NCBI GenBank assembly: GCA_007133255.1
Contig: SLMY01000062.1
Coordinates: 1 to 9,744 of the forward strand
Origin: Clostridiales bacterium
GTDB lineage: Bacteria; Bacillota; Clostridia; Saccharofermentanales; UBA5734
DNA: 9,744 bases
Direction: 5' to 3'
A program made the position numbers and the translations under genes. Below, one piece after another: positions 1-5,606 of the stretch (its first letter is position 1; each line of letters begins with the position of its first letter). The notes under the pieces were generated by a model. It did no database searches, was not told the origin of the DNA, and saw only the letters and a list, made by a program, of their open reading frames with translations.

Positions 1-244
1 AAGTAGAAGCGACTTGAACATCGTGTTTTAAACAATCAGTGACAAAAGATAAGGCATCTATCAGTGAACTTTTACCGGAACTGTTTTTGCCGATCAGCAC
101 AGTCAGCTGATTCAGCGGATATCTGCCGCTGCCATCAAACCTGCCAAAATCATGGACTGCCTGTTTCCGCAGCTGATCCCGCGTAACTCCAATTGTTGTG
201 CGATGAAGAATACCAAAGTTTCTGACATGGATTCCAATTAACAT
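1..244 (-). CDS. AAA/SMC-like ATP-binding protein, N-terminal part (runs off window)
   Basis: The first 81 codons of an ATPase read from ATG at 244 down to base 1 and continue outside the window. The product begins MLIGIHVRNFGILHRTTIG, the beginning typical of RecF/OLD/SMC-like P-loop ATPases (AAA_15/AAA_21 type), and reaches a Walker A motif GKNSSGKSS at about residues 55-63, preceded by the hydrophobic strand LNQLTVLI. About 20 polar residues sit between the first strand and the Walker strand. The start is supported by GGAGGGG ten bases upstream (258-264). Relatives bind DNA ends or act in repair and phage defence, sometimes with a C-terminal TOPRIM nuclease; that part is not visible, so the function is open. 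The gene is divergent from the 486-953 gene. The identification as a P-loop ATPase is secure; the subfamily is not. Confidence 0.85.
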   Translation of the reverse strand, partial: MLIGIHVRNFGILHRTTIGVTRDQLRKQAVHDFGRFDGSGRYPLNQLTVLIGKNSSGKSSLIDALSFVTDCLKHDVQVAST

Positions 245-385
245 ACAATACACGCCCCTCCGCTGCAGGCAGCCCAAACCCCAGGCTGTCTGTTAACATA
301 AATCGTGGTGATATTCTGATAAACCCAGACACTGGCACTTACTGATATGTAGCCCGACAGCTTGATAGATATTGACAATGCTATT

Positions 386-414
386 TTGACATATTCATTT
401 ATTTAAAGCAAAAT
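386..414 (+). promoter_or_regulatory. possible promoter for the 486-953 gene
   Basis: A perfect TTGACA (386-391) is followed after 17 bases by CAAAAT (409-414), four of six matches to the -10 consensus. A second TTGACA lies 14 bases upstream at 372-377. Transcription would start near 421, just before the Shine-Dalgarno at 431-439. The -10 is weak, so this is tentative. Confidence 0.35.
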
Positions 415-430
415 ATGTAAGATACTCGGT

Positions 431-485
431 AAGGGAGGGTTCAGACCGGCAGCCAGAGTTCATTTCAACACGGTCTGACAAGTTT
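431..485 (+). promoter_or_regulatory. Shine-Dalgarno separated from its ATG by a stem-loop
   Basis: The strong ribosome site AAGGGAGGG (431-439) is 46 bases from the ATG at 486, far beyond the usual 5-10. No ATG, GTG or TTG occurs between them. The interval contains a perfect 8-bp inverted repeat, TCAGACCG (441-448) and CGGTCTGA (471-478), with a 22-base loop. If this stem forms, one base on one side and seven on the other remain, giving an effective spacing of about 8. The bases are seen directly; the bridging role is inference. Confidence 0.5.
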
Positions 486-953
486 ATGAACAATCAGGAG
501 AACAAAAGCGGGGAGCGTGAAAGCGTTAGCCTTTTCACCCCGAAAACAGGACTTAAAGCGGTGCCAGAACATAATATAAACTATCATTTTTCAGATGAGG
601 CGCATCTCATTAACATTCGTCAGACATGGACTGTGCGGGGAGCGTTAAAAGAACTTACACTTCACTTCACGCTCGACCATCCTGAGCGATTCGATATTCA
701 TCTATGGGTGACTGAACAATGTGCGAATGCCTGTCTTACACTGAACGGGCAATCCCTGATTGGCTGGTTCGCGACTGAACCGGTCATTGAGCTGCCTGGA
801 CTTAAAACCAGCCCGTGTACCAATTGCGTAAGCAGCAGCGATCACCCTTCATCACATCATGTCAGTACCATCAAGCCAGGCGCCTGGCAGCTTGTCAATT
901 TTCGCTGGCAGTCAGAAGACTGTCTTGCGCTTCATTTGTATGATCCTGATTAA
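486..953 (+). CDS. orphan GH127-like (DUF1680) beta-sandwich domain protein
   Basis: A 155-residue protein with no signal peptide or membrane segment. From about residue 15 it follows the post-catalytic beta-sandwich of GH127/DUF1680 beta-L-arabinofuranosidases: a VSLFTP strand (compare 'lYiPS'), LHFTLDHPERFDIHLWV (compare 'pvrFdLhLRIPgW'), LTLNGQ (compare 'vsVNGe'), then PGAWQLVNFRWQSED and LALHLY (compare 'PGsfhvidReWqdGD-veLhlp'). The (alpha/alpha)6 catalytic barrel and its Cys/Glu active site are absent, so no glycosidase activity is expected. An insertion with SPCTNC and Ser/His-rich residues lies near residues 108-125. The ATG at 486 is the only standard start in the leader; see the stem-loop Shine-Dalgarno. 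Its last 59 bases overlap the 3' end of the opposing lipoprotein gene. It could be a decayed remnant of a longer gene or a free-standing domain; homology was judged by eye. Confidence 0.6.
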   Translation: MNNQENKSGERESVSLFTPKTGLKAVPEHNINYHFSDEAHLINIRQTWTVRGALKELTLHFTLDHPERFDIHLWVTEQCANACLTLNGQSLIGWFATEPVIELPGLKTSPCTNCVSSSDHPSSHHVSTIKPGAWQLVNFRWQSEDCLALHLYDPD

Positions 954-2532
954 TCAGATGTGTGCCTTTTTTAGCTGCCTCCAGAATGAGAAATGAAATA
1001 TTATTGATCCGCTGCCTGAGCTGATCGATCTGTTCAGGTGTATCATCAAAGTCAGTTTGATCTGCCTCGTCCGAAACATTATTCTCATCAAGAGCAGTCA
1101 CTGTCCGTTCATCCAGATCTGGCTCATCAAAAACAAAAGATAAAACAGTTGATGAATCATAGGCAGTCTGACTGATCATGCCACCCGTATTGGAAAAAGC
1201 AGGATTATTGCTTTCTCGAAAATCAGCTAGCTCATTAATATTATAATCACCTGAGTCAAAAACAACAATTGGAATACCAAGCTGGTCAAAAGACCGATAA
1301 TCTGATTCCCTGACTGTCCATTCACGGTAAATGTATCTTGCTGTCCCCGGTTCAGATACGGCTCCGGACTCATCATTGTCTTCTGTTTCTTCGATCATTT
1401 CATCTTCAGTTTCCTCAGGTTCCTCAGGTTCCTCAGGTTCTGATTCTGGAGGTTCTTCTTCTGTCATCTCAGCTGGCAGCTCTGTAAAAAATGAAGACTG
1501 ATTTGTATAAAGCATAAAGCGGTTGTTTGAGTAGAGCTCATTCTCATAAAACACATCAGTCAGCTCATAAAGCTTTCGCCGCATATCATAGTCTTTCTGA
1601 TCTTCACTGATCAGCGCGTTCCAGCCAGCATGGGCATATACTTTGTCACCGGCATATACCGCGTTTATCTCGTACATGGCATCTGTCCGTTCAATCTCAC
1701 CACGGCTCATCGCTGAGGCAAATGTGTGCGATCCTGCCAAATCGGCTTCTCCCGCGCCAAAAGCGACCAGAACAACATCGTAAGCCAGCGTTTCCTGTCT
1801 TAAAAGTCTGGCTAATGTCATCAGGACACCTATACCGGAAGCGTTATCATGTATACCGTCGTACAAAGACCAGTTTTGCTCAAGATCAGTAAATACCCGG
1901 TCATTCTCAAGAGTTGTATCCTGCGGCTCATCTTGATCATCCGGCGCCTCTGTGTCTGGATCATCAATTTCTGGTTCGTCTGTTTCTGGCTCTTCTGTTT
2001 CTGGCTCTTCTGTTTCTGGTGTAATCGTTTCTGTGCCAATGGCTGTATCATAATGAGCGCCGATGATAATCTGCCTGGACAGAACCTCATCGTCTTCCGT
2101 TAAAAACCCTGTACCGGGAATCCGGACTATGATATTGCGTGAATAATAACGTCTTGTCGCGGCTGCCTCATTGTTATGCTCTGCATCTGAGTCTTCGCTG
2201 TCAATTTCTACTTCAAAATGAAAGGTCTCAATTAAAGGCTCATAGCCAAGATCCTGTAAGTGCCTGATAATCATATCACCGGCTTCTCTTTCACTCACCG
2301 ACCCCGGGCTGCGCCCGGGATAACGGGCCGCGAGCTCACGTGCGAAATCAGCGCCATATGATCCATAATCAGCAAGACGAACCGGTTCATCATCAGATTC
2401 ACCCAGACATGAGGTTAATAGGCTCATGAATAACAAAATGATCGCCGCGAATAAAGCTACAGCCCGTAAACCCGGACGCAGGTCTGAAGAACGATCATAT
2501 CTGGAACGCCTTGTTATCTGATCTGTTCGCAT
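895..2532 (-). CDS. M28-family peptidase-like lipoprotein, probably catalytically impaired
   Basis: A 545-residue exported lipoprotein. An N-terminal helix (about 22-41) ends in the lipobox LTSC with Cys42. The body follows the M28 zinc aminopeptidase fold: IIIGAHYDT (His160) and DGIHDNASG (Asp229, normally the bridging Asp). The next motif, usually FGAEE, reads FGAGE here: the general-base Glu is Gly261, while Glu262 is kept. The usual INLD metal Asp region reads INAVYA (289-294), and the usual late 'WHTxYD' reads ISQTAYD (453-459), so the last His appears to be Gln. Two acidic Pro/Glu/Thr repeat blocks (about 171-205 and 358-388) interrupt the domain. ATG has GGAGGA eight bases upstream. 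Role: surface peptidase relative or peptide-binding pseudoenzyme. Fold assignment is firm; loss of activity rests on hand alignment. Confidence 0.85.
   Translation of the reverse strand: MRTDQITRRSRYDRSSDLRPGLRAVALFAAIILLFMSLLTSCLGESDDEPVRLADYGSYGADFARELAARYPGRSPGSVSEREAGDMIIRHLQDLGYEPLIETFHFEVEIDSEDSDAEHNNEAAATRRYYSRNIIVRIPGTGFLTEDDEVLSRQIIIGAHYDTAIGTETITPETEEPETEEPETDEPEIDDPDTEAPDDQDEPQDTTLENDRVFTDLEQNWSLYDGIHDNASGIGVLMTLARLLRQETLAYDVVLVAFGAGEADLAGSHTFASAMSRGEIERTDAMYEINAVYAGDKVYAHAGWNALISEDQKDYDMRRKLYELTDVFYENELYSNNRFMLYTNQSSFFTELPAEMTEEEPPESEPEEPEEPEETEDEMIEETEDNDESGAVSEPGTARYIYREWTVRESDYRSFDQLGIPIVVFDSGDYNINELADFRESNNPAFSNTGGMISQTAYDSSTVLSFVFDEPDLDERTVTALDENNVSDEADQTDFDDTPEQIDQLRQRINNISFLILEAAKKGTHLINQDHTNEAQDSLLTASEN
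1411..1437 (+). repeat. 9-bp tandem repeat inside the M28-like gene
   Basis: Three perfect head-to-tail copies of TTCCTCAGG (read on the plus strand) encode the Pro-Glu-Glu triplets around residues 366-374 of the lipoprotein on the minus strand. The period is a multiple of three, so gain or loss of copies keeps the frame. Confidence 0.9.
1979..2019 (+). repeat. 15-bp tandem repeat inside the M28-like gene
   Basis: Two full copies of TCTGTTTCTGGCTCT and 11 bases of a third lie head to tail, with no mismatch. On the minus strand they encode the pentapeptide repeat Glu-Thr-Glu-Glu-Pro near residues 173-187, an acidic linker inserted just after the first metal motif. In-phase period; likely slippage-prone. 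Confidence 0.9.
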
Positions 2533-2557
2533 AATTTTTCCTCCGTAAAGCAGTTCT

Positions 2558-2586
2558 ATTTTACTTGTCCTTCAGTTGTGATGCAA
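2558..2586 (-). promoter_or_regulatory. promoter of the M28-like lipoprotein gene
   Basis: Read on the minus strand, TTGCAT (2586-2581) is followed after exactly 17 bases by TAAAAT (2563-2558), 26 bases upstream of the start codon, leaving room for a short leader carrying the GGAGGA ribosome site. This fits a sigma-A-type promoter. Confidence 0.6.
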
Positions 2587-2598
2587 GTAGCCGTTTGG

Positions 2599-2645
2599 AC
2601 AGCATTTATTTATCAGGCTATGAATCACATTTAACAGCATTTATT
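2599..2645. repeat. 12-bp direct repeat pair between the lipoprotein and tRNA promoters
   Basis: ACAGCATTTATT occurs at 2599-2610 and again at 2634-2645, 35 bases apart start to start, just upstream of the lipoprotein promoter. It could be a binding site or a decayed duplication; no function can be assigned. The rest of 2646-2784 shows nothing recognisable. Confidence 0.5.
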
Positions 2646-2784
2646 AATCGGGCGACGGGGTACAGCTTCTAATCCAGATGCTATTTTAATGATGAATCGT
2701 TTGCTTTATCGTATTTGACGACTGGCTTTGACAGACTAGATTAAGTCTTTTAGCCAATTTCATCTGAAAGCCATGCCGTGCCCC

Positions 2785-2814
2785 TTGACAAAAAGGTAAC
2801 TGATAGCATAGAAT
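2785..2814 (+). promoter_or_regulatory. promoter of the tRNA-Ala gene
   Basis: Consensus TTGACA (2785-2790), an 18-base spacer, then TAGAAT (2809-2814). Transcription would start about 2821, a few bases before the mature tRNA 5' end at 2827. Confidence 0.75.
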
Positions 2815-2826
2815 AATCGAGGTTAC

Positions 2827-2902
2827 GGGGCATTAGCGCAGCTGGGAGCGCATCACACTGGCAGTGTGGGGGTCACGAGTTCGAATCTCGTATGCTCCAC
2901 CA
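2827..2902 (+). tRNA. tRNA-Ala (anticodon GGC)
   Basis: A complete cloverleaf of 76 bases with an encoded CCA end (2900-2902). The acceptor stem GGGGCAT (2827-2833) pairs with ATGCTCC (2892-2898) and includes G3-U70, the hallmark alanine identity pair. The D stem is GCGC/GCGC, the anticodon stem 2853-2857/2865-2869 encloses loop CTGGCAG, and the anticodon GGC lies at 2860-2862, reading GCC. The T arm carries TTCGAAT (2880-2886) between ACGAG and CTCGT. The gene stands alone, with its own promoter and terminator. Confidence 0.97.
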
Positions 2903-2903
2903 T

Positions 2904-2932
2904 AAAACGGCTGATCACTCAGCCGTTTTTTT
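2904..2932 (+). terminator. intrinsic terminator after tRNA-Ala, probably bidirectional
   Basis: ACGGCTGA (2907-2914) and TCAGCCGT (2919-2926) form an 8-bp GC-rich stem with a TCAC loop, followed by a run of seven T (2926-2932). Flanking A residues (2904-2907) extend the stem and give a short T run on the other strand, so it can also stop the metY/rrf2 operon arriving from the right, for which no other terminator was found. Confidence 0.9.
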
Positions 2933-3102
2933 ATGTCGATGCCAACACATCAAGTATTTTTGATTTTAGGATGAAAACGCGGGCAGCAAGCTTTGTTATC
3001 CTACGCGGCCAATGATGATCAATCAGGGTATTGCTCAGGAGTCAGACAGACTATGCCGACTTCATAACCTTCAGGATCGAGGTTTCGCAAGGACAATAAG
3101 CA
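2933..3102. other. intergenic stretch with an in-frame tail after the Rrf2 stop
   Basis: No complete gene is seen. On the minus strand, directly after the TGA that ends the CymR-like gene, the same frame stays open for 27 codons to a TGA at 3019-3021 and includes a protein-like stretch, DPEGYEVGIV. It resembles the closing strand of a VOC/glyoxalase-type domain and may be a gene remnant; chance is also possible. Nothing else stands out in 2933-3018. Confidence 0.3.
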
Positions 3103-3543
3103 TCAGATATAATACATTGTATCTGACTGCTGCTGACTATCAAACTCCGCGGCAAGATCGGCAAGTGTAATTTGATTGAGGGTTTCAGCGATTTGCTTGT
3201 TAAGCGGATTCCAGACATAATCATTAACACATCGGCGTAAAGAGGTCAACAGACCTGCGTCAGAACTGATATCAACAACACTAAGATCACCTTCAAGAAT
3301 CTCAACAAGTTCTGCCATTGTTATCTGTTCAGGATCACGAGCCAACATGTAACCGCCCTGAGCGCCTTTGACGCTGCGTACAATCCCGGCTTTTCTAAGA
3401 ACAGCGAACTCCTGTTCCAGATATTTTAGTGATATTTCCTGTCTTTTCGCGATCTGATGCAGCGGCACGTGGCCTGCTCTGCCGTAATAAGCAAGATCTG
3501 TCAACGCCCGCAGGCCATAACGGCATTTAGTAGACATTTTCAT
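3103..3543 (-). CDS. Rrf2-family regulator, CymR-like (no Fe-S cysteine triad)
   Basis: A 146-residue Rrf2-family DNA-binding protein. Its start, MKMSTKCRYGLRALTDLA, aligns without gaps with the beginning of CymR-type regulators, supporting ATG at 3543 over the ATG two codons later. A winged helix-turn-helix spans about residues 1-80 (LHQIAKRQEIS, YLEQEFAVLRKAGIV) with the wing GAQGGYMLARDP. It keeps only Cys7 and Cys105, so it lacks the three-Cys cluster site of IscR. CymR represses cysteine and sulfur-uptake genes in Firmicutes with the cysteine synthase CysK; being last in the metY operon suggests the same role here. The 94-base gap before it holds a tandem repeat and a distant, hairpin-bridged ribosome site. 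Family is certain, target inferred. Confidence 0.9.
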   Translation of the reverse strand: MKMSTKCRYGLRALTDLAYYGRAGHVPLHQIAKRQEISLKYLEQEFAVLRKAGIVRSVKGAQGGYMLARDPEQITMAELVEILEGDLSVVDISSDAGLLTSLRRCVNDYVWNPLNKQIAETLNQITLADLAAEFDSQQQSDTMYYI

Positions 3544-3565
3544 ATAAGCTATCGTGCTGACGCAC
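3527..3565 (-). other. possible 12-residue upstream reading frame before the CymR-like gene
   Basis: GTG at 3565 lies five bases after the GGGAGG ribosome site (3576-3571) and opens a 12-codon frame (MRQHDSLYENVY) ending in TAA at 3529-3527, overlapping the first codons of the regulator in another frame. It is an alternative explanation for the misplaced Shine-Dalgarno: a leader peptide coupled to regulator translation. Its GTG is buried in the stem described below. Confidence 0.25.
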
Positions 3566-3576
3566 GTTGACCTCCC
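3544..3576 (-). promoter_or_regulatory. Shine-Dalgarno separated from the CymR-like ATG by a stem-loop
   Basis: On the minus strand GGGAGG (3576-3571) is 27 bases from the ATG at 3543. Between them lies a perfect five-pair GC-rich stem, CGTGC (3566-3562) and GCACG (3557-3553), with a four-base loop. Folding it reduces the effective spacing to about 13. This is the same layout as at 431-485, though weaker. Confidence 0.4.
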
Positions 3577-3608
3577 ATTTTCAATCGTCTGGCTATTTTC
3601 AATCGTCT
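3577..3608 (-). repeat. 14-bp direct repeat, 18-bp period, upstream of the CymR-like gene
   Basis: On the minus strand AGACGATTGAAAAT occurs at 3608-3595 and again at 3590-3577, four bases apart, the second copy abutting the GGGAGG ribosome site. Both copies are identical. In this position it could be an operator or RNA-level control site for the regulator, or a recent duplication. Confidence 0.85.
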
Positions 3609-3637
3609 TGATTTTAACGGTTCAGATGCAAAAAAGA

Positions 3638-4096
3638 TCATATCACAAAATCCGTCATATCACGATATCCGTCTTGATCATAAGCGGCGGCCAGATCAGC
3701 GAGTGTTATTGAGTCAACTACATGACTGATATCTTTTTCCATTTTGTGCCACAGGGGCCTGGTTGGGCAGATCGCGGTTCGGCTGCATTCAGGCTGCTGA
3801 CGCTGACTGTCATCGAGACAGTTAACCGGCATCAGTGACCCCTCAGCAGCTCGGAGCACGCTTCCCGCAGTCAGTTTTTCTGGCGGCAAAGCCAGACAAT
3901 ACCCGCCTTGTTTGCCTCTCGAGCTGATGACAATCCCTGATTTGCGCAGCTTCGTGAAAATCTGTTCCAGATATCTGTCAGACAGGCCTGTTTCATCTGC
4001 TATCTCACGAATACTCAGCAGCTTGCCGCCGGTAGCCTTTAAACTGAGTAAGAGTGTGGCTTCCAGCGCATAAACACCTTTTGTTGATAACCTCAT
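3638..4096 (-). CDS. Rrf2-family regulator, IscR-type with three-cysteine Fe-S site
   Basis: A 152-residue Rrf2 transcription factor. The winged helix-turn-helix occupies residues 1-80 (MRLSTKGVYALEATLLLSL, YLEQIFTKLRKSGIV, wing GKQGGY). After the dimer helix come Cys93, Cys104 and Cys110 in a PVNC-x10-C-x5-CPTRPLW arrangement, the typical cluster-binding loop of Fe-S Rrf2 proteins, so it likely senses Fe-S, redox or sulfide status. Its ATG directly follows the metY stop (TAA-ATG, zero gap), with GGGAG nine bases upstream inside metY, indicating translational coupling and a joint mRNA. It probably regulates this operon or sulfur/Fe-S genes elsewhere; the target is inferred. Having two Rrf2 proteins of different sensing types downstream of one enzyme is uncommon. 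Confidence 0.92.
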   Translation of the reverse strand: MRLSTKGVYALEATLLLSLKATGGKLLSIREIADETGLSDRYLEQIFTKLRKSGIVISSRGKQGGYCLALPPEKLTAGSVLRAAEGSLMPVNCLDDSQRQQPECSRTAICPTRPLWHKMEKDISHVVDSITLADLAAAYDQDGYRDMTDFVI

Positions 4097-5392
4097 TTAC
4101 GCTTGCTCCCTGCTCTTTTTCAACGCCTGCTCCAGATCTTCAATCAAATCATCAACATCCTCAAGACCAATCGAGATTCTCACAGTCTCAGGTTTGATGC
4201 CTGCGAGTATTTTGTCCGCGTCGGAAAGCTGTGAATGCGTTGTGCTCGCAGGATGTATAACGAGTGATTTCGCGTCAGCTACATTAGCCAGGTCTGAAAA
4301 GATCTGCAAGGCATCAATTGTCGCTCGTGCGCCATCAGAACCCCCGCGATGTCCAAAAGTAAAGATCGATCCCGCGCCTTGCGGAAAATATTTCCTGGCC
4401 AGCTGGTTATACGGGTCATTGTCCAGTAAAGGATAGCAAACCCAGTCAACAGCCTCATGCTTTTCCAGCCATTGTGCTATTTTAACCGCGCTTTCCGAAT
4501 GTCTCGCGACACGAAGCGGCAATGTCTCAAGTCCCTGAAGGAAGAGCCAGGCGTTGAACGGACTCATGGCGGCACCCATATCGCGCAGCAGGACAACCCG
4601 GGCCCGGGTAATAAAAGCCGCAGGACCTACATCTTTTGTATAGGATAACCCATGATAACCAGGATCGGGTTCTGATAGCATTGGAAAACGATCTGAAGCG
4701 CCGTAATCAAACCGACCGGCATCAACAATAACACCGCCAATAGAGGTTCCGTGGCCGCCAATAAACTTTGTCGCGGAATGAATCACTACATCAGCGCCAA
4801 ATTCGATCGGTCTAAGCAGATATGGGGTGGCAAAAGTATTATCGACAAAAAGTGGTACACCCAGCTCATGAGCTTTCTTGGCGAATTTCTCAAAATCAGG
4901 AATATTGCTATTCGGATTACCAATCGACTCAATAAACCACGCCTTCGTTTTTTCAGTTGTCGCCGCGGCAAACGATTCCAGGTCATCTGGATTCACGAAG
5001 GTCGTTTTTATGCCGTAATGCGGCAAAGTATTGGCGAATAAGTTGAAAGTACCGCCATATAATGATGACGCGGCAACAATATGATCCCCTGAGCCTGCTA
5101 CATTTAAAATAGAATAAGTGACAGCCGCAGAGCCCGATGCTGTTGCCAGGGCTGCCAGCCCTCCTTCGAGATCAGCCATCCGTTTTTCAAAAACATCCGT
5201 TGTCGGATTCATAATACGGCTGTAGATATTCCCTGTTTCGCTTAGATTAAACAGGTTTTCAGCATGATCTGTGTCATTAAACACATACGATGTGGTCTGG
5301 TAAATAGGCACGGCACGCGATCCTGTCGTTGGATCAGGTTCTTGTCCGGCATGAACAGAGCGTGTATAAAAGCCTTTTTTTCTTTCTGTCAT
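4097..5392 (-). CDS. metY: O-acetylhomoserine sulfhydrylase (aminocarboxypropyltransferase)
   Basis: A 431-residue cytoplasmic PLP enzyme of the Cys/Met metabolism family, full length for MetY. It makes L-homocysteine from O-acetyl-L-homoserine and sulfide, the direct sulfhydrylation route to methionine. Visible hallmarks are the N-terminal TRSVHAGQEPDPTTGSRAVP, the active-site Tyr57 and Arg59 (YSR), the PLP-ring Asp184 in VDNTFATPYL, and the Schiff-base Lys209 in HSATKFIGGHG. The length and the extended C-terminal half with HPASTTH favour MetY over cystathionine gamma-synthase or lyase. ATG is preceded by AAGGAGG at good spacing and a consensus promoter. It is the first gene of an operon with two Rrf2 regulators, implying control by cysteine, sulfide or Fe-S status. 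Confidence 0.95.
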   Translation of the reverse strand: MTERKKGFYTRSVHAGQEPDPTTGSRAVPIYQTTSYVFNDTDHAENLFNLSETGNIYSRIMNPTTDVFEKRMADLEGGLAALATASGSAAVTYSILNVAGSGDHIVAASSLYGGTFNLFANTLPHYGIKTTFVNPDDLESFAAATTEKTKAWFIESIGNPNSNIPDFEKFAKKAHELGVPLFVDNTFATPYLLRPIEFGADVVIHSATKFIGGHGTSIGGVIVDAGRFDYGASDRFPMLSEPDPGYHGLSYTKDVGPAAFITRARVVLLRDMGAAMSPFNAWLFLQGLETLPLRVARHSESAVKIAQWLEKHEAVDWVCYPLLDNDPYNQLARKYFPQGAGSIFTFGHRGGSDGARATIDALQIFSDLANVADAKSLVIHPASTTHSQLSDADKILAGIKPETVRISIGLEDVDDLIEDLEQALKKSREQA

Positions 5393-5414
5393 TTGATAAC
5401 CTCCTTATTCACAC

Positions 5415-5430
5415 TATTCCTGTATGAATA
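5415..5430 (-). promoter_or_regulatory. candidate operator at the metY transcription start
   Basis: An inverted repeat TATTC (5415-5419) and GAATA (5426-5430) separated by six bases sits immediately downstream of the -10, covering the expected start of transcription near 5429. A protein bound here would block the promoter. The Rrf2 regulators encoded in the same operon are the obvious candidates, but the arms are short and AT-rich, so it remains a guess. Confidence 0.35.
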
Positions 5431-5435
5431 ATAAA

Positions 5436-5464
5436 ATAATATAGAATTGAGTCCGGATTGTCAA
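5436..5464 (-). promoter_or_regulatory. metY operon promoter
   Basis: On the minus strand, perfect TTGACA (5464-5459), 17-base spacer, then TATTAT (5441-5436). This near-consensus sigma-A promoter lies 43 bases upstream of the metY ATG. The strength suggests the operon relies on repression. The rest of the 5393-5606 gap shows no gene and no convincing terminator for the AraC-family gene. Confidence 0.8.
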
Positions 5465-5606
5465 GTAAAACAGCTGGTCAGCCTGACAGACTTATACGTA
5501 TTGGCAGCAAGTTCAAGATCATTTAACCTGTTTTCGTCATTCTGACTTGCTTGATATCTATACAATACATAATATATATGATCATGGCCAGAAATCAACA
5601 GGACTT

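Noticed and set aside
150..338. A 62-codon minus-strand frame overlapping the ATPase start.
   Set aside because: It is out of frame with the Walker A-containing ATPase frame, which has a good ribosome site and clear homology.
876..887. Perfect 12-bp palindrome CCAGGCGCCTGG near the convergent gene ends, considered as a terminator.
   Set aside because: It has no loop and no T run on either strand, and it lies inside the 486-953 coding sequence.
1830..2103. Open frames on both strands with Lys/Gln-rich or Phe/Cys/Trp-rich repeats.
   Set aside because: Frame-shifted readings of the 15-bp repeat in the M28-like lipoprotein gene.
2970..3014. A 14-codon plus-strand frame (MKTRAASFVILRGQ) after the tRNA terminator.
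   Set aside because: Very short, no convincing ribosome site or promoter, and nothing supports its expression.
5478..5489. Short palindrome GTCAGCCTGAC considered as a terminator for the AraC-family gene.
   Set aside because: The arms are only five bases and no T run follows closely on the minus strand.
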